28,746 nucleotides of DNA from Hypsibius dujardini (taxonomy: Eukaryota; Tardigrada; Eutardigrada; Parachela; Hypsibiidae): assembly GCA_001579985.1 (NCBI GenBank), contig LRSR01010444.1, positions 1 through 28,746 on the forward strand, in the 5' to 3' direction. The translations under genes and the position numbers were made by a program. Shown one piece after another: positions 1 through 11,863 of this stretch (positions within the stretch are counted from its first letter, which is position 1; each line of letters starts with the position of its first letter). Below the pieces are notes generated by a model that searched no databases, had not been told where the DNA came from, and worked only from the letters and a program-made list of their open reading frames with translations.

Positions 1-36
<36 letters not shown>

Positions 37-50
37 GAGACAGACAGACA
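1..50. repeat. (CAGA)n microsatellite in OXA1L intron
   Basis: Nearly pure CAGA tetranucleotide array in the intron upstream of the first visible OXA1L exon. Confidence 0.95.
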
Positions 51-120
51 TGCACACAAGCAGGCAAAAAAAGAGAAAAGAGATCCTGAGAAACGTTCAT
101 TGACTCTTATGCGTTCACAG

Positions 121-1122
121 GCACCAGTTTTTATGTCTTTTTACTTTGGTCTGAAAAAAATGGCGGAAGCCCCGGTTGAATCGATGAAGGAAGGTGGCAT
201 CCTGTGGTTCACCGACCTCACCATGCCCGACCCGATCTACCTGCTTCCCCTCCTCACCAGTACCACATTGTTTGCTGTGATTGAACTGGGCGCCGAAACT
301 GGTGGCGCGAACTCCGCCCAAATGGCCAGCTTGAAGATCATTATGCGCGCCATGCCGGTGATGACTTTTGTCTTTACGTCCGGCATCACCTCCTTTACGC
401 CGGCTTTTCCTGCAGCGGTCCTGGTGTATTGGTGCACCTCCAATATGACCTCACTGGTGCAAGTGGGCATTCTGAAAATTCCCGCGGTGCGCGATTTTTT
501 AAAGATCCCACAGAAGGTGAAGCACAACCCGGATGATCTGCCGTTGCAGAAGAAAACCATGGTGGAGTCGTGGCGAGAATGTAAGTGTCTCGGATGGTCT
601 GTTAGTCTGACTGTATCTTTCAGCCAGGCAGTCAGTCAGCATGCTCTGCCTGCCTGTCTGTCTGTCGGTGTGTCTGTCTGTCTGCATGTCTGTCTGACTG
701 TTTGGCTATCTTGTCTGCCTACATACCTTCTACTAAGCCTGTCTATGGATCTTTCTCCTTTTGTCCCACTATGTGTCTATGTGTTTCGATAAGTGTTCAC
801 GGCTGTCGAAGCGTTCACATATGTATGTATGTTTATGTTTTATGTTCCTGTGTGTCTGTTGAGGCATTTGTCTATTTGCGTCAACTGTCTCTTGTCTTTG
901 TCTATAAATGGTTTGCCTGTTTCAACAAGTGTCTATAGACTGCCCCCTTCCTTCCCCGTTACAGCCACACAAAACTCCCGGATGGCTAGGGAAATTGACG
1001 ACCGGGCACGAGTCGACTCAGTGAACTTTCGCCAAGCCGGAATGGGACCCATCCCCAAGACCTACAAGTTCGACCCGACCAAAATTCGACCGGCAGTTAG
1101 CGCGGCACCCGTTAAAAAATGA
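121..1122 (+). CDS. OXA1L: Mitochondrial inner-membrane insertase OXA1L, 3' part (last two exons)
   Basis: Two exons are visible, 121-580 and 965-1122. Acceptor CAG precedes 121, donor GTAAGT is at 581 and acceptor ACAG ends at 964; the join is phase 1 and ends in TGA. They encode the last 205 residues; the 5' exons lie outside the window. The YidC/Oxa1/Alb3 family inserts proteins into the inner mitochondrial membrane. The match to animal OXA1L is residue by residue: the APVFMSFYFGLKKMA block, DLTMPDPIYLLPLL, ELGAETGG, the FPAAVLVYW transmembrane segment, SLVQVGILKIPAVRDFLKIP, then a hydrophilic matrix tail. The second exon is this tail (KTYKFDP, ending PVKK), which in the family contacts mitochondrial ribosomes. 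A polyadenylation signal follows at 1236. The gene converges on GID8. Confidence 0.93.
640..710. repeat. Degenerate (TGTC)n tract in the last OXA1L intron
   Basis: Imperfect TGTC/TGCC repeats inside intron 581-964. Orientation is opposite to the array at 1-50, so the 460-nt exon between them is flanked by complementary tracts. Confidence 0.85.
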
Positions 1123-1235
1123 GCCATGCGAGGCCTCCTTCGAGTGTTTTATACTTTTGTTTTATCTTGCTTGTTTGTCGTTATGCCGTGTTTCCGGCTT
1201 GATACAACAGCACATGGTTATTATTAAAAAAAGGG

Positions 1236-1241
1236 AATAAA
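1236..1241 (+). terminator. AATAAA polyadenylation signal of OXA1L
   Basis: Canonical AATAAA 114 nt after the OXA1L stop codon and 68 nt before the end of the convergent GID8 coding sequence. Confidence 0.7.
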
Positions 1242-1308
1242 ACCTCGAAAGAAGCGCTTGACGAATTGTTTTGCCGTCGCATGAAGTACTGTTAAATTCG
1301 TTTCCTTT

Positions 1309-2801
1309 CTACATCATCAGACCTTGTAGGACGCTGTGTGATTCGCCGCTGCTGCGGTCTGTGTTGTCGACGATGAGACCGGTGGCCAAATCAGTCAGCC
1401 GGGGGAAGGTGACGCCGCGCTTCTTGAGATCGTCTTGCGACCACAGCAGCATCTTACAGATGAGCGCCAGCTTGGACTCTGCGCTGCGGCCGTCCGCTGC
1501 CAGCATGGTTTCGTTAAGTTGCGCCTTAACCTGGACAGAGAATAAGAAAACAAATTACTTTAAAACATCAGGAAAAGGGAATTTACATGGAAAAAAGTCT
1601 GCCAAAAATCATTGAGAACACTTTCGAATCGGGACCGCAGATTGATTTTCGACTTCAAGAAAATACTGCGAAATTCATGAAACACTGGCAAATTCCTATT
1701 CCCCTGATAAAATTGGAAATCCATAAATACGTAATCAATCAATCAATCAACCGGTAGCCCATCTTAAACAATCAATCAATCAATCGACCGGTAGTACATC
1801 TTAAGCATTCACTGTTAATCACATCCAGCGCAGCAATGCCAGCCAGAACCAAATCAAATGCAATACCTCTTCCCGTTTGGACAGATCCAGTAAATCGCCA
1901 TACGGTGACTCCTCCGGTTTGTCAAAGGCCAACAAGGCGAGCGCCCGTTCAAAATCCTCTAACAGCGTCGGATCTTCCGCTCCCTTCTCGGCCAACACAT
2001 CCTGTGCGTACTGCAGCGCTTCACTAATTTTCCGCTCACGAATCAGTTCCAGGAGCATTTGTTTCTGCAACAAAAAAGTGACACGGTTAATTACGGAGGA
2101 CGAAAATTGTCTTGGGACTTGAATTGCGGAACCTTCGTACGATTGTATGATTGATTGATTGATTGGTTCGCGGTGGAGATAAATTTCATGCAAATCAACA
2201 CAATCAAGCAGCAGCTGATAGCAAAAATACACAACACAAAAATCAATCAATCGACCGCTGCTTACCATTACGACCACATACACGTCCATATTGTACTCCA
2301 GCAGATCGGGACTGGTCTCCTCCAACAGCTTCATACAATCGGCTATCCGTCCATCATGTGCGGCGTCCAGAATTTTCACCCGATTGTCCATTAAACCAAC
2401 GTCCACCGTCAGCACGATCCCCGCCTCACGGGCAAATTTAACCGCCGCATCCTTATGGCCAGCTACAAGAAATCAATCAAATCAATAGAAGGGAACGTGC
2501 CTAATGCGTCCAGTAAAACCGCTGCCATCATTCGGCACTTTCCCAGCCACGACTACAGGGATTTCTTCAGCATGCGCCGTGACTGAGCATTTTGAAGGAG
2601 AGACGTGATTTATCCCATTTTCTCACCGTTTATAAGGTAGTCCAAGACTATTTGATTTAAGTCCGACCGCGGGACGTGTTCCGTTTCCACGGCCTCCATC
2701 CAGTCGTCGAGGGGGAAGCGTGTGGTGGTTTCCCTGCTGCTGCTTACGCTGTCTCCGCGATGCGAGCTGGGAGAGTGCGCACCGGGATTTGCTGGGTTCA
2801 T
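1309..2801 (-). CDS. GID8: GID8/TWA1, scaffold of the CTLH (GID) E3 ubiquitin ligase
   Basis: Four exons on the minus strand: 2801-2627, 2462-2266, 2064-1867 and 1530-1309. All have GT/AG borders with matching phases and give 263 residues (human about 228). The ATG at 2801 is followed by a Ser-rich N-terminal extension of about 30 residues. The LisH motif comes next (DDWMEAVETEHVPRSDLNQI... through NAGHKDAAVKFA, about 31-75), then CTLH (about 75-130) and CRA (about 125-245). Recognition blocks are LIRERKISEALQYAQDVLAEKG, ERALALLAFDKPEESPYGDLL and ICKMLLWSQDDL. GID8 bridges RANBP9, MAEA and RMND5 in the complex, in nucleus and cytoplasm. The C-terminal 20 residues, after TDLATGLI, extend a little beyond the human protein. 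Confidence 0.95.
1730..1804. repeat. Two-copy tandem duplication built on AATC repeats
   Basis: In GID8 intron 3 (1531-1866), a unit of about 37 nt is present twice in tandem: an (AATC)4 run followed by CGGTAG and CATCTTAA. The copies differ at a few bases (CAACCGG versus CGACCGG, GCCC versus GTAC). Confidence 0.85.
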
Positions 2802-4695
2802 CTGCGCAAGGTAGACAGGGGAATAAATTCTGAAGTACAATATTAATGGAAGGTCAACCAAATTCTGAACTAAAATTAAAGAAAAATGGCAATAAAGAGG
2901 GAGTTAAAGAGTATTACGTACAAGTATCTTCTTATAACATTCAAATGTGCGTTGCGCATGTGCGTACTGCTTATTGCGCACTCCTAAATGCGCATTGTTG
3001 TTGTCAGCGAGCTCCGAGAAAAAGATTCCTGGTGGGAGGTCGGCGATTATCGATCGTCACACGCACCCACGGTCTTCCCACGTGTTTCGTCTCGCCTTTT
3101 TGGACTAATCATTCATCTACCTCTTAAAAAATTTTGGGAGGGTCATCGCCTTTCTTGGATAACAAGTCAAACTGGAAGCGATGGTACTTGCCTGGCGTCA
3201 TTGGAATTTCATCATGCCGTTTAAGCGTTGATTGGTTGATCAGCGGTGAATTATTTTCGTGTTTTTGAGGATTTATCCCCCGGAATTTTGCCTTTCCCCC
3301 TTTCCCCAGAAATTTTGTTATTCATTCTATAGAACTCCATCCTTGGTGCGTTCAAAAATCTGTTGCAGCCTGAAATTATCCGTTGAAAATTTATCTCGTT
3401 CCCCTTCTTTCCCATAATACCACACGCGCTGCGTCGCTCTCTCCACGTCGGAGTTCAAAGTCCACCTGCCAGATTATCGGATATATATTTCGACATTAAA
3501 TAACGGATGTAATCGCGCGTTTCGAATCTGGCGTTGCGATTTATTTGTGGGTGTGGAGTTATTACGTTGCATCGTTTATCGATCTAGGGACGTCCGTGAG
3601 AATTCCACCAGTTCTCGCTCTCGGGTGAGTGATTTTTTAAACGAAAAGCCGTCTCCGCAATAATTTTAAGTTGCGGAAGTATTTTCAGCCGAAAAATCAA
3701 ATTTAATTCGCGTCTGAATGCTTTCGATTGGATACCTATAACTGTTTTTTTATTGGGAGTGCTTGATTGATTGATTAACGATTGTGCGGTTGTGCTGTTT
3801 GACCATTTGATTGATTGATTTATTGTAGCGACTCTTTCCAACGTTATCGATGTTTCTTTAACGTTTTTTCCCCGTCTTACGAGCATGCGTAATAGAAGCA
3901 TGAGGGAATTTAAATGGAAAGCGGATACACCATACACCGCGCTGTTTTTGTGATTGCCGAATGACGTCTAACATCCGCTTGGAGAGTGCGGGGAAGGGGA
4001 AGATCCCTCGGTCGATGACAGTTTTTTTCTGGCCTTAACCGTGTATGTTTTTGACGAAGACATGCGTGCGTTTCGAGAGCTAATCGATGGCCGTATGTGA
4101 GGGATGTAGTTGGTCTTCATTTTTGGACTGCCTGAAGGTTGATTTCACTCTCAACACTTATTGAGTCACTTCTGTCTGACATTTAATGCAACCTACTTTT
4201 TCTTGTCTTAATTTGCCTCACCTGCTGAAATGATCGGTTGACCTCTTTTCCAATACTCTAGCGGTTTAGATTTAGAATTTAGAAATGCACGCTTAATTCA
4301 CCCACCATTCTACGTAGACGTCTAATTTCTTGTTCGTCCTTTTCAGGAATCCAATACTTCCCTGAATTGTCTGGAAGCGCATTGTCTGGATTTGTTGGAC
4401 CTGATTCGTGTCTGGAATATTGTGAAACGTCAAAACGATTCATTTGCATCATGTGGAATTAAGTTTGCCCGGACTGTCTGGAAAAGATTTGTCTGGAACC
4501 GGATTTGTCTGGATTGGCTGGAATCCCGATTTGTCTGCACTGCCTTGAAACAGTTTGTCTGAATTATTTGCCACCATTTGTTTGCCTCATCTGGAATCCG
4601 TTTTGCTTCCGGGGGGGGGGGATTGCCTAGAGAAAGTTCCTTTGTCTCGCAGACAGACAAATTAGACATCTCCGCGCCTTCCGCACATAGACATC
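2802..4695. promoter_or_regulatory. Divergent intergenic region GID8/GAK with a possible GAK 5'UTR intron
   Basis: No coding gene is supported here; open frames are short and unlike any family I know. The GID8 side is rich in GCGC, with a near-palindromic TGCGCATGTGCG at 2953-2964 that resembles an NRF1 site with one mismatch. On the GAK side, a GTGAGT donor at 3625 and a pyrimidine-rich CAG acceptor ending at 4346 could define a non-coding first exon and a 722-nt 5'UTR intron. This is inferred from splice consensus only. The stretch 4347-4695 would then be 5'UTR; it holds TGTCTGGA repeats and an 11-G homopolymer. Confidence 0.4.
4368..4513. repeat. TGTCTGGA degenerate minisatellite upstream of GAK
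   Basis: Six exact copies of TGTCTGGA (starting at 4368, 4383, 4409, 4475, 4490 and 4506), irregularly spaced, with further decayed copies up to about 4600. An uninterrupted run of 11 G follows at 4611-4621. All lie within 330 nt of the GAK start codon. Confidence 0.8.
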
Positions 4696-7600
4696 ATGGG
4701 CGAGTTCCTCCGAAGTGCCCTCGATTACATCGGCGGTGGCCAGGCAGGTGCTGCGGTGAAGGACGACACGGATTTAGTGGGGAATATCGTGGAGATCGAG
4801 GCGAAGCGTTATCGTGTGAAGCGACTCTTGGCAGAAGGTGTGTTTTCTTATTGTTGCGAGTGGCCGTTGATCGATTGATTGCTTGATTGAGAGACACGGA
4901 GAAATTCTTAATTTGGTTTTAATATAAGATGAAATGCTGCAATGGTTTGCACTTTGAAGTTTCCTGAGTGAGTTTACAATAAGGCTCTCACCACAAAATA
5001 ATTTAAATCTGCCGGAAGATGAGAGATTTGTGTCGAAGAGAAATACCGGGGTAGGTTGTTAGGTTGATTGATTGATTATGAAATGATGAAGCGTATATTT
5101 GGTTTTCTTTTTCCCAGGTGGATTCGCGTATGTCTATTTGGTTCAGGATGTCGAATCCGGCAAGGACTATGCGCTGAAGGTTTGCACTTGAGTTGGAAGT
5201 GTAGTGTATTACTTTTCCATTTTTTTTCTCCATTCTTGCAGAGGCTCCTAGCACACGACGACGAGGTCGCAAAAGCCATCAAGCAGGAGATCAAATTTCT
5301 GGTATGACTTCCTGCCGTCTAACGCCCAAACGTTTTGGAATAGATATCAGCTTGACTGACCATTAAAGGGATGATTCCGTTGCAGAAGAAGCTCAACGGT
5401 CATCCTAATATCATCGAATACAATGCTGCGGCTTTGTGTAAGCGCGGCGAGAATGCTAATATTGAGGAGTACCTCATACTTACGGAGTTTTGCGGAGGTA
5501 ATTCTTATCTCCGGCAGTCGCCTGGTCTAATTGAATATCACCATCTTCCCACGACCTGCTTGAATGGTTGTTTGTCTGGCTGTCTGTGTATTTGTCTGTC
5601 CCTCTGTCTGTCTGGTCGACCATCTTTTTGACTGAATGACTGTTCATCTCTCTGTCTGATTGTTTGTTTGTCCGTCTCTTTTTCTGACTGTCTGTTTTGT
5701 CTGTCTGTCTGCCTACCTATCGATCTGTTGCCTGTCTGTGTATCAACCTCTCTGTATCTATTTGCGTTCTGATTACATTTGTTGTCGGACAATCTGTCGT
5801 CTCTCTGCTATCTGCCTGTCTTATTTCATGGCTTCACATTTATTTTGTGCGTGTCTTTGTGTCTCTCCAGTTGAGTTCGAAGCCTAATTTGTTGTTGGAC
5901 AATCTTCACAGGTGGTCAAATTGTGGATTTGTTGAAGAACAAGGATATGCCGCTCACAGTGCCGGATGTCCTGACCATATTCTATCAGACATGCAAGGCG
6001 GTCCAGCATCTGCATAAGCAAACGCCCCTGATAATTCACCGTGATCTCAAGGTACGCTCGACCCACCAATCCCCTGTCGCGGTTAAAAGAGATACAGCCA
6101 TAGCTCGGTAGAGAAGTGCGTCCTGTGACTCTCCTGTGCCTCCTTGTAGGTTGAAAATTTATTAATCGGAAACGACCGGAAGGTTAAATTATGCGACTTT
6201 GGAAGTGCCACCGTGACGACCCATGCACCAGATATGTCGTGGGATAGTCTACGGAGAAATCTGGTCGAAGAAGAGGTGAGTGCTATGATTTGGATGTCTG
6301 TTTTTTTTCACTCTGTTTCTGTTGTTCTATCGGTTTGTCTAGCTGTCTGTCTGCCTGTGTCTGTCTCTTTGTCTGTCTATCTACCTATCTATCTGTCTGT
6401 TTGTCTGTTTGTTTGTCTGTCTGTCTGTCTGCCTGTCTGCCTGTCTGCCTAAGTGCTATCAGAGTGCTTGTCGACTGCCTGCTTGTTCCTTTTTGCCGCG
6501 ATATTTTTTCTACAGTTTTTCTCCTTTGTAAAACACCTGTCCTTTCTCTTTGTCTGTTTTTGCTTCATAAAATGGTATTGGATTTTTTCGAACAATATTT
6601 TGCAAGCTGTAGCTAGTTCCTGTTTGTCGGTGTTTCGTGCCTCACATCGTTCAATTCCTGCTTATTCTAACCGAAGAAAAGGCCTTCGAATAATTCTAGT
6701 TTTTAAAAACAAATATCGGACAAAATATCGAAAGACCAGCCGATGTGTAAAAAGCAAAATCCACGCGGGGTATTTCAAGGGGAGAAAAAAACTGCCGAAA
6801 GAAAAATTGGTCAGACGGATCAATCAATCAACGAATGCGAATGTGACGATATTGCGTGTGCGATCAATCTGCAATCAATCAAAGGCTTCCTGATTGTTGT
6901 ACCGGCTAATCAATCAATCAAGCTAAGGCCCACGTCATTGCATTAGTCTTGTTCAGATTAATTTAAATAGTGGTTTAAAATAGTCCGAAAAAGGGTTTAA
7001 TTTAAATTAAATGATTTTCTAAAATTTAATTCAAAATCTACCCCAAGTCATTTGTTAATTTTTCATTTATTTTGAGTTCTAAACTGGAAAGCTTTTTTAA
7101 ATGAACGGTCATTTTTACAACACTCAACTGGCATTTACCACTCGTCTCCTGCTGACTGTTGTGATGGAGGTGAGGGAAGGAGGAAGAATGAGACGAGGTG
7201 GAGAGAGGAAAAAAATACGAAGGCGGGTGATTAAATAAAGGAGATGTGTTGATGCTGCGACTTTTGAAAAAGGGAAGAAAATTGAAGACTTTTGTAATCA
7301 AAATTTGTAATAACAATTTGATTTCTTATTGGTCAGTGAAATTTTGAATTTTGAATTATTTTTTGGCTTGGCTATTATTGTACGCGTTGATGTGTGCTGA
7401 AGGATCTTTCATCATTGTATTTCACTCTTCTTTTTCATTTTGCTTGCAGATGACTCGAAATACAACGCCGATGTATCGCGCACCGGAAATGTTGGATCTC
7501 TACAATAACTATCCCATCAATGAGAAACTGGACGTTTGGGTATAAAATGCCGTCGCTTTTAATATGATGAGCCATATTTGCTCTTTAGATTTCTATGTTA

Positions 7601-8896
7601 GTTTGAATTATTGATGTGAAATGGCTGTAATCGGTCCTTTTTTATTCTTTTCAGGCGCTGGGGTGTTGTCTTTATGTGCTGTGCTATATGGTCCACCCGT
7701 TTGAGGACTCTGCCAAGTTGCGGATACTTAATGCAAAATACACCTTCCCTCCCAGCAGGACGTTTGAAGTCTTCAACGACCTCATCGGTAAGGAGAGGAT
7801 CATAGGCAGGCAGGCAAAGTAACAGGCAGACAGACAGGCAGGCAGCCAGACAGGCAACCAGACAGGCAGGCAGACAGGCAGGCAGACAGTCAGTCAGACA
7901 AACCGACAGACAGGCAGGCATATAGGCAGGTAGAGACATACAGACAGGCATTCAGACAGAAAGACTGAGCGTTTTCTAAATTGTTTGATTTGTCGAATTT
8001 TGCAGCGAGGTTATTGAAGATAGACCCGACCCAACGGCCCAGCGTCAACACCATCCTCGAAGACGTCGCCTCTATGGCCGACGCGTTCGGCGTGGACACC
8101 AACCGGGCCCTCACCGTCAAAATCCCCTCACCGGTCGTTGACACTGCAGCCACAGCTGCTGCTCTCGGTACGGCAGGCCTGGTAGACGTAGAACCGGACC
8201 CGTTCAGAAGAAGCCAGTGTCCTGCTTGCGCCATTTCTTGAATCTGTTTTTTTTATTGTTTTTCAATTTGAATTACCTTCCCAAAAATATTCCTCTTATT
8301 TTGTATACCTGTTTGTATTTCTTTCTCGGTTCCGGCACAGCTTTATACTTTTCGTTGCTTCAAAAAAATGCACGGTTTGGGTTTCCTTCTTTGCACGCCG
8401 CTTCTCGCTGCCACACCACGCCATGAATTAATTTGAGGGTTGTTTCTGAGTTAATCTTGAAATTTAATTGTCATTTATTTTTTTAAATTTATTTTGGAAT
8501 TTAATTTCGAATTATTTTTGGTATCTGATTTTGAATTAGTAACTGCATTATTATTTGGGTCTGTTTTTTCTCTTCTGCATGTAGGTGCAGCAGCTCGACC
8601 GGGTAATTCCAGGAGTGACGTCAATAGCCAGCAAGCGGCACCGGGTTCCGGCCAGGCGCCAGCAGCAGCCGGGATGTTCGGTGGAATGGGCGGCGGTCTG
8701 CTGAGCAACATCAAGAAGGGCGGATTGAGCATCGTCAAGAACATCCAGCAGACCGCTGCGATGGTCAAGGACGAACTGAATGCGGGAGTCGCCCCGCGAC
8801 CTGGTAAGCAGTTGGGAATATAGCCAGACGAGAAAACAGATGGAATTCAGACAAACAATCAGACGGACAGGCAGACAGGTCGGCAGACAGGTCGGC

Positions 8897-8941
<45 letters not shown>

Positions 8942-11791
8942 GGCAGACAGACAGGCAGACAGGCAGACAGGCAGACAGAGATAGACAGGCCGACAGACAG
9001 ACAGATAGACATTTAGTTATTTATTTTCTTGCAGGATCAGGCGGTGGCCCTCTCCAAACGCGACAATCACAAACCCGGACCAACAACCAAGACGGTAAAT
9101 TCGTGTCCTACGCCAATGAACGGCCTCAAACATCCTCGGACTCATTCTACGAACGCAAAATTAGTCAACAATCCAGCTCTTCAAACGATTACAATAAGGA
9201 CCTCCAACCGAATCAAACGCGCGTCGTCGCCCCCGAGTCACCACGCCCTGCCCCGCCGCGTCCTCCGCGCTCACCCCAGGTAACTGTTTTTGGATTATTT
9301 TTTATGTACAAAATTATTTCATTAACAAGTGGAAGTAAATTGTTTTGAGAAATTTATCAAAGAATTTATTTAAGAAACCTCTTTAAAATATTTTATATTC
9401 AGAAGAAATTAAATTCCAATTTGTTCTTTTATTGTTCAATTATTTCGATGAATTTTAAGTAAAATCTATTCTAACTCTTCCTATTTTTATATTTCTTATA
9501 TTAAAAAGGGTTAATCTTAATTTTGTTTGAGTGACTGTATTTTTCATTTTTCACTGTTTTAATTTTTCCCTTAATATTATTATTTATTCTATTTATTTTT
9601 TTCTCTTATATTCCAGGTGCAAGCGCGATCGGCAGACACCACCAGCCGGCCACCTCGTCCGCCATCCCTCTCACCAAGCCTGGAAGACTTCCCACATGTC
9701 TCGGGGGAACTTCTCCGCTCACCCGAGGAAGACCTCCTCGGATTGGGTGCTGCTGACAGTCAGCCGACTGTGTCGCAACCGGAAGGGTCCGAAGCTCACT
9801 TCACGTCCCTCCGAGACACTTCCAGTAACAGCAGTGTAAAAGAACACGAATCGTCACGAACAACCAAGGAGTACACGGTCGATCTGCTGGGCCTAGGCGG
9901 CGGGGAAGTTTCCGCGCCGCCCAAAGCGCCAATCAACAATCAAGCGCTCAATCAATCAACACCGCCATCAGCTGGGGCCAATCAACCAATTAAGTCAATG
10001 CCGCCTGCAGCAAGTGGCAGCGATCTGGACTGGTTGTCTGAACCAACTCATACAACTCAAGTGATGCCACCTGTGCAGCCGAAACAGGATGACTGGTTCG
10101 CCTCGTTGTCAGCAGGACCGTCGTCCGAGTCAGCGAAGGCGTCGCCGTTGATATCACCGAATGCGCCGCAGATGATGACGCAGGGCAGGGCGAGTCCGCT
10201 GCTGTTTCCGCAGTCCTCCTCCGGCTCGCCGCATCTCGGTTCCTCGTCGCGGCCCGGTTCGAACCACAGTTTGAACGCGCTAGCGGGTGTGGGGAAGTCC
10301 AGCGCGGCCGGACCACCGGCGGCCGATCCTTTCGGAGATTTGTTGGGGACGTCGTCGGGTGATGCGGGGAAGTCTTCGTCTGTGTTGAATCCGACGATGG
10401 CGGATTTGCCGAGACCTGGTGAGCCGTCAGCGGATCAACTTTTATATGTCTATGTGTTTGTATGTCTCTTTGTCTGCGTCTCTGTCTGCCTGTCTGATTT
10501 TCTGTTTGTTTGTCTTCTTAGCTGCCTGTCTGTCTGATTAGCTGTCTCTTTGTCTGATTGTTTGTCCGTTTACCTGTCTGACTTCTTTGCTGCCTGCCTG
10601 CCTGCCTGTCTGCTTATTTGTCTATCTGTCTGTTTGTCTGGCTACTTGGCTGCTTGGTGTTTGCTTGTCTATGTTCCTGTCTGTCAATCAATCTGTCTAC
10701 TTGTCTGTCTTTTCATCTGTAGGATTGTTGTACTGTCTACCTGTGTCACTGATGTGTCACGTTACTTATTTTAATGATATTATAGGTTCTGGAAGTAATC
10801 TAGCGGGCATGAAGAGAGATCCCTTCGCGGATCTCGGCAATTTTGGCGGTGGCGGTGGTGTCTCTGCTCCAGTACGTCCTCAGCAGCCGCAACCCATGCC
10901 CACGAATACGGCCGGTTTTAGTATGCGAACTCCTAGTCCGAGCATCAGAGATGTGAGACCGGTGTTCGGGGCCGCGCCCAGCGGACCGCAGAGATTCGCG
11001 ACACCCGCCGCGCCGTCGGTTCAACGACCGGATTACAGTCAGTTTCGACCGACCACGGCGAAGGATGCACCTTATTTGGTCAAGCCGCCGGCGCCGGACC
11101 TAGGGAAGGGCTTCTTTGAGGATTTCTTGCCGAGTGAACTGCAGAACAGCCATAAAAAGCCGACCACGATGAAGCAGCAGTTGGCGGAATCGTTGACTGG
11201 GACGGTTGATCCCGATGTCTTGAAGGTGAGACTAACCAATTTGCAGACTTGCAGATATATAGACAGACCGAGAGACCGGTAGACAGGCAAACAAGAAACA
11301 GGCGAGCAGACAGGCTGACAGACAGACAGACAGACAGACAGCTTGTGAGACAGATTTGTTATGCTAATGAGTTTTATTTCAGATACGAGAGTGGACGGAG
11401 GGGAAAAGGAGAAACATCCGCGCGTTGCTATGTAGTATGTCTAATGTTTTGTGGGAAGGGACCTCATGGAAAGGGGCCGGAATGCATGAGGTACGCCAAC
11501 ATTTTGTCACTATTTGTCACATTTTTCACATTTTTCACATTTTTCACATTTTTCACATTTTTCACATTTTGTCAATAGATTCCTAATTGGGGAATTTTTT
11601 CTGCGTTTGTAGTTGATTAGCGCGGACCAAGTTAAAAAGGTCTACAGAAAAGCTGTACTGGTTGTCCATCCAGACAAGGTGAGTGCTTACGACTGTTTGT
11701 TGTTCGGTTTTGCCTGTGCTTCAGTTTGCCTAGTACTTGTATGTCTGGCGCTACATCCGTCTGTCTGTATATCTCTCTGTCTCTTTACCTC

Positions 11792-11863
<72 letters not shown>

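Noticed and set aside
3516-3560. tRNA-like T-arm GTTTCGAATCT
   Set aside because: No matching acceptor stem, D arm or anticodon arm could be placed around it.
3048-3851. TATCGAT (DRE-like) motifs in the GID8/GAK promoter region (3048, 3577, 3845) and at 23106
   Set aside because: The same 7-mer also occurs inside introns (5718, 22059). About 3-4 copies are expected by chance on both strands, so there is no real enrichment.
7038-7316. Minus-strand open frame in GAK intron 6
   Set aside because: Ser/Phe/His-rich low-complexity translation of purine-rich intron sequence, without similarity to any family.
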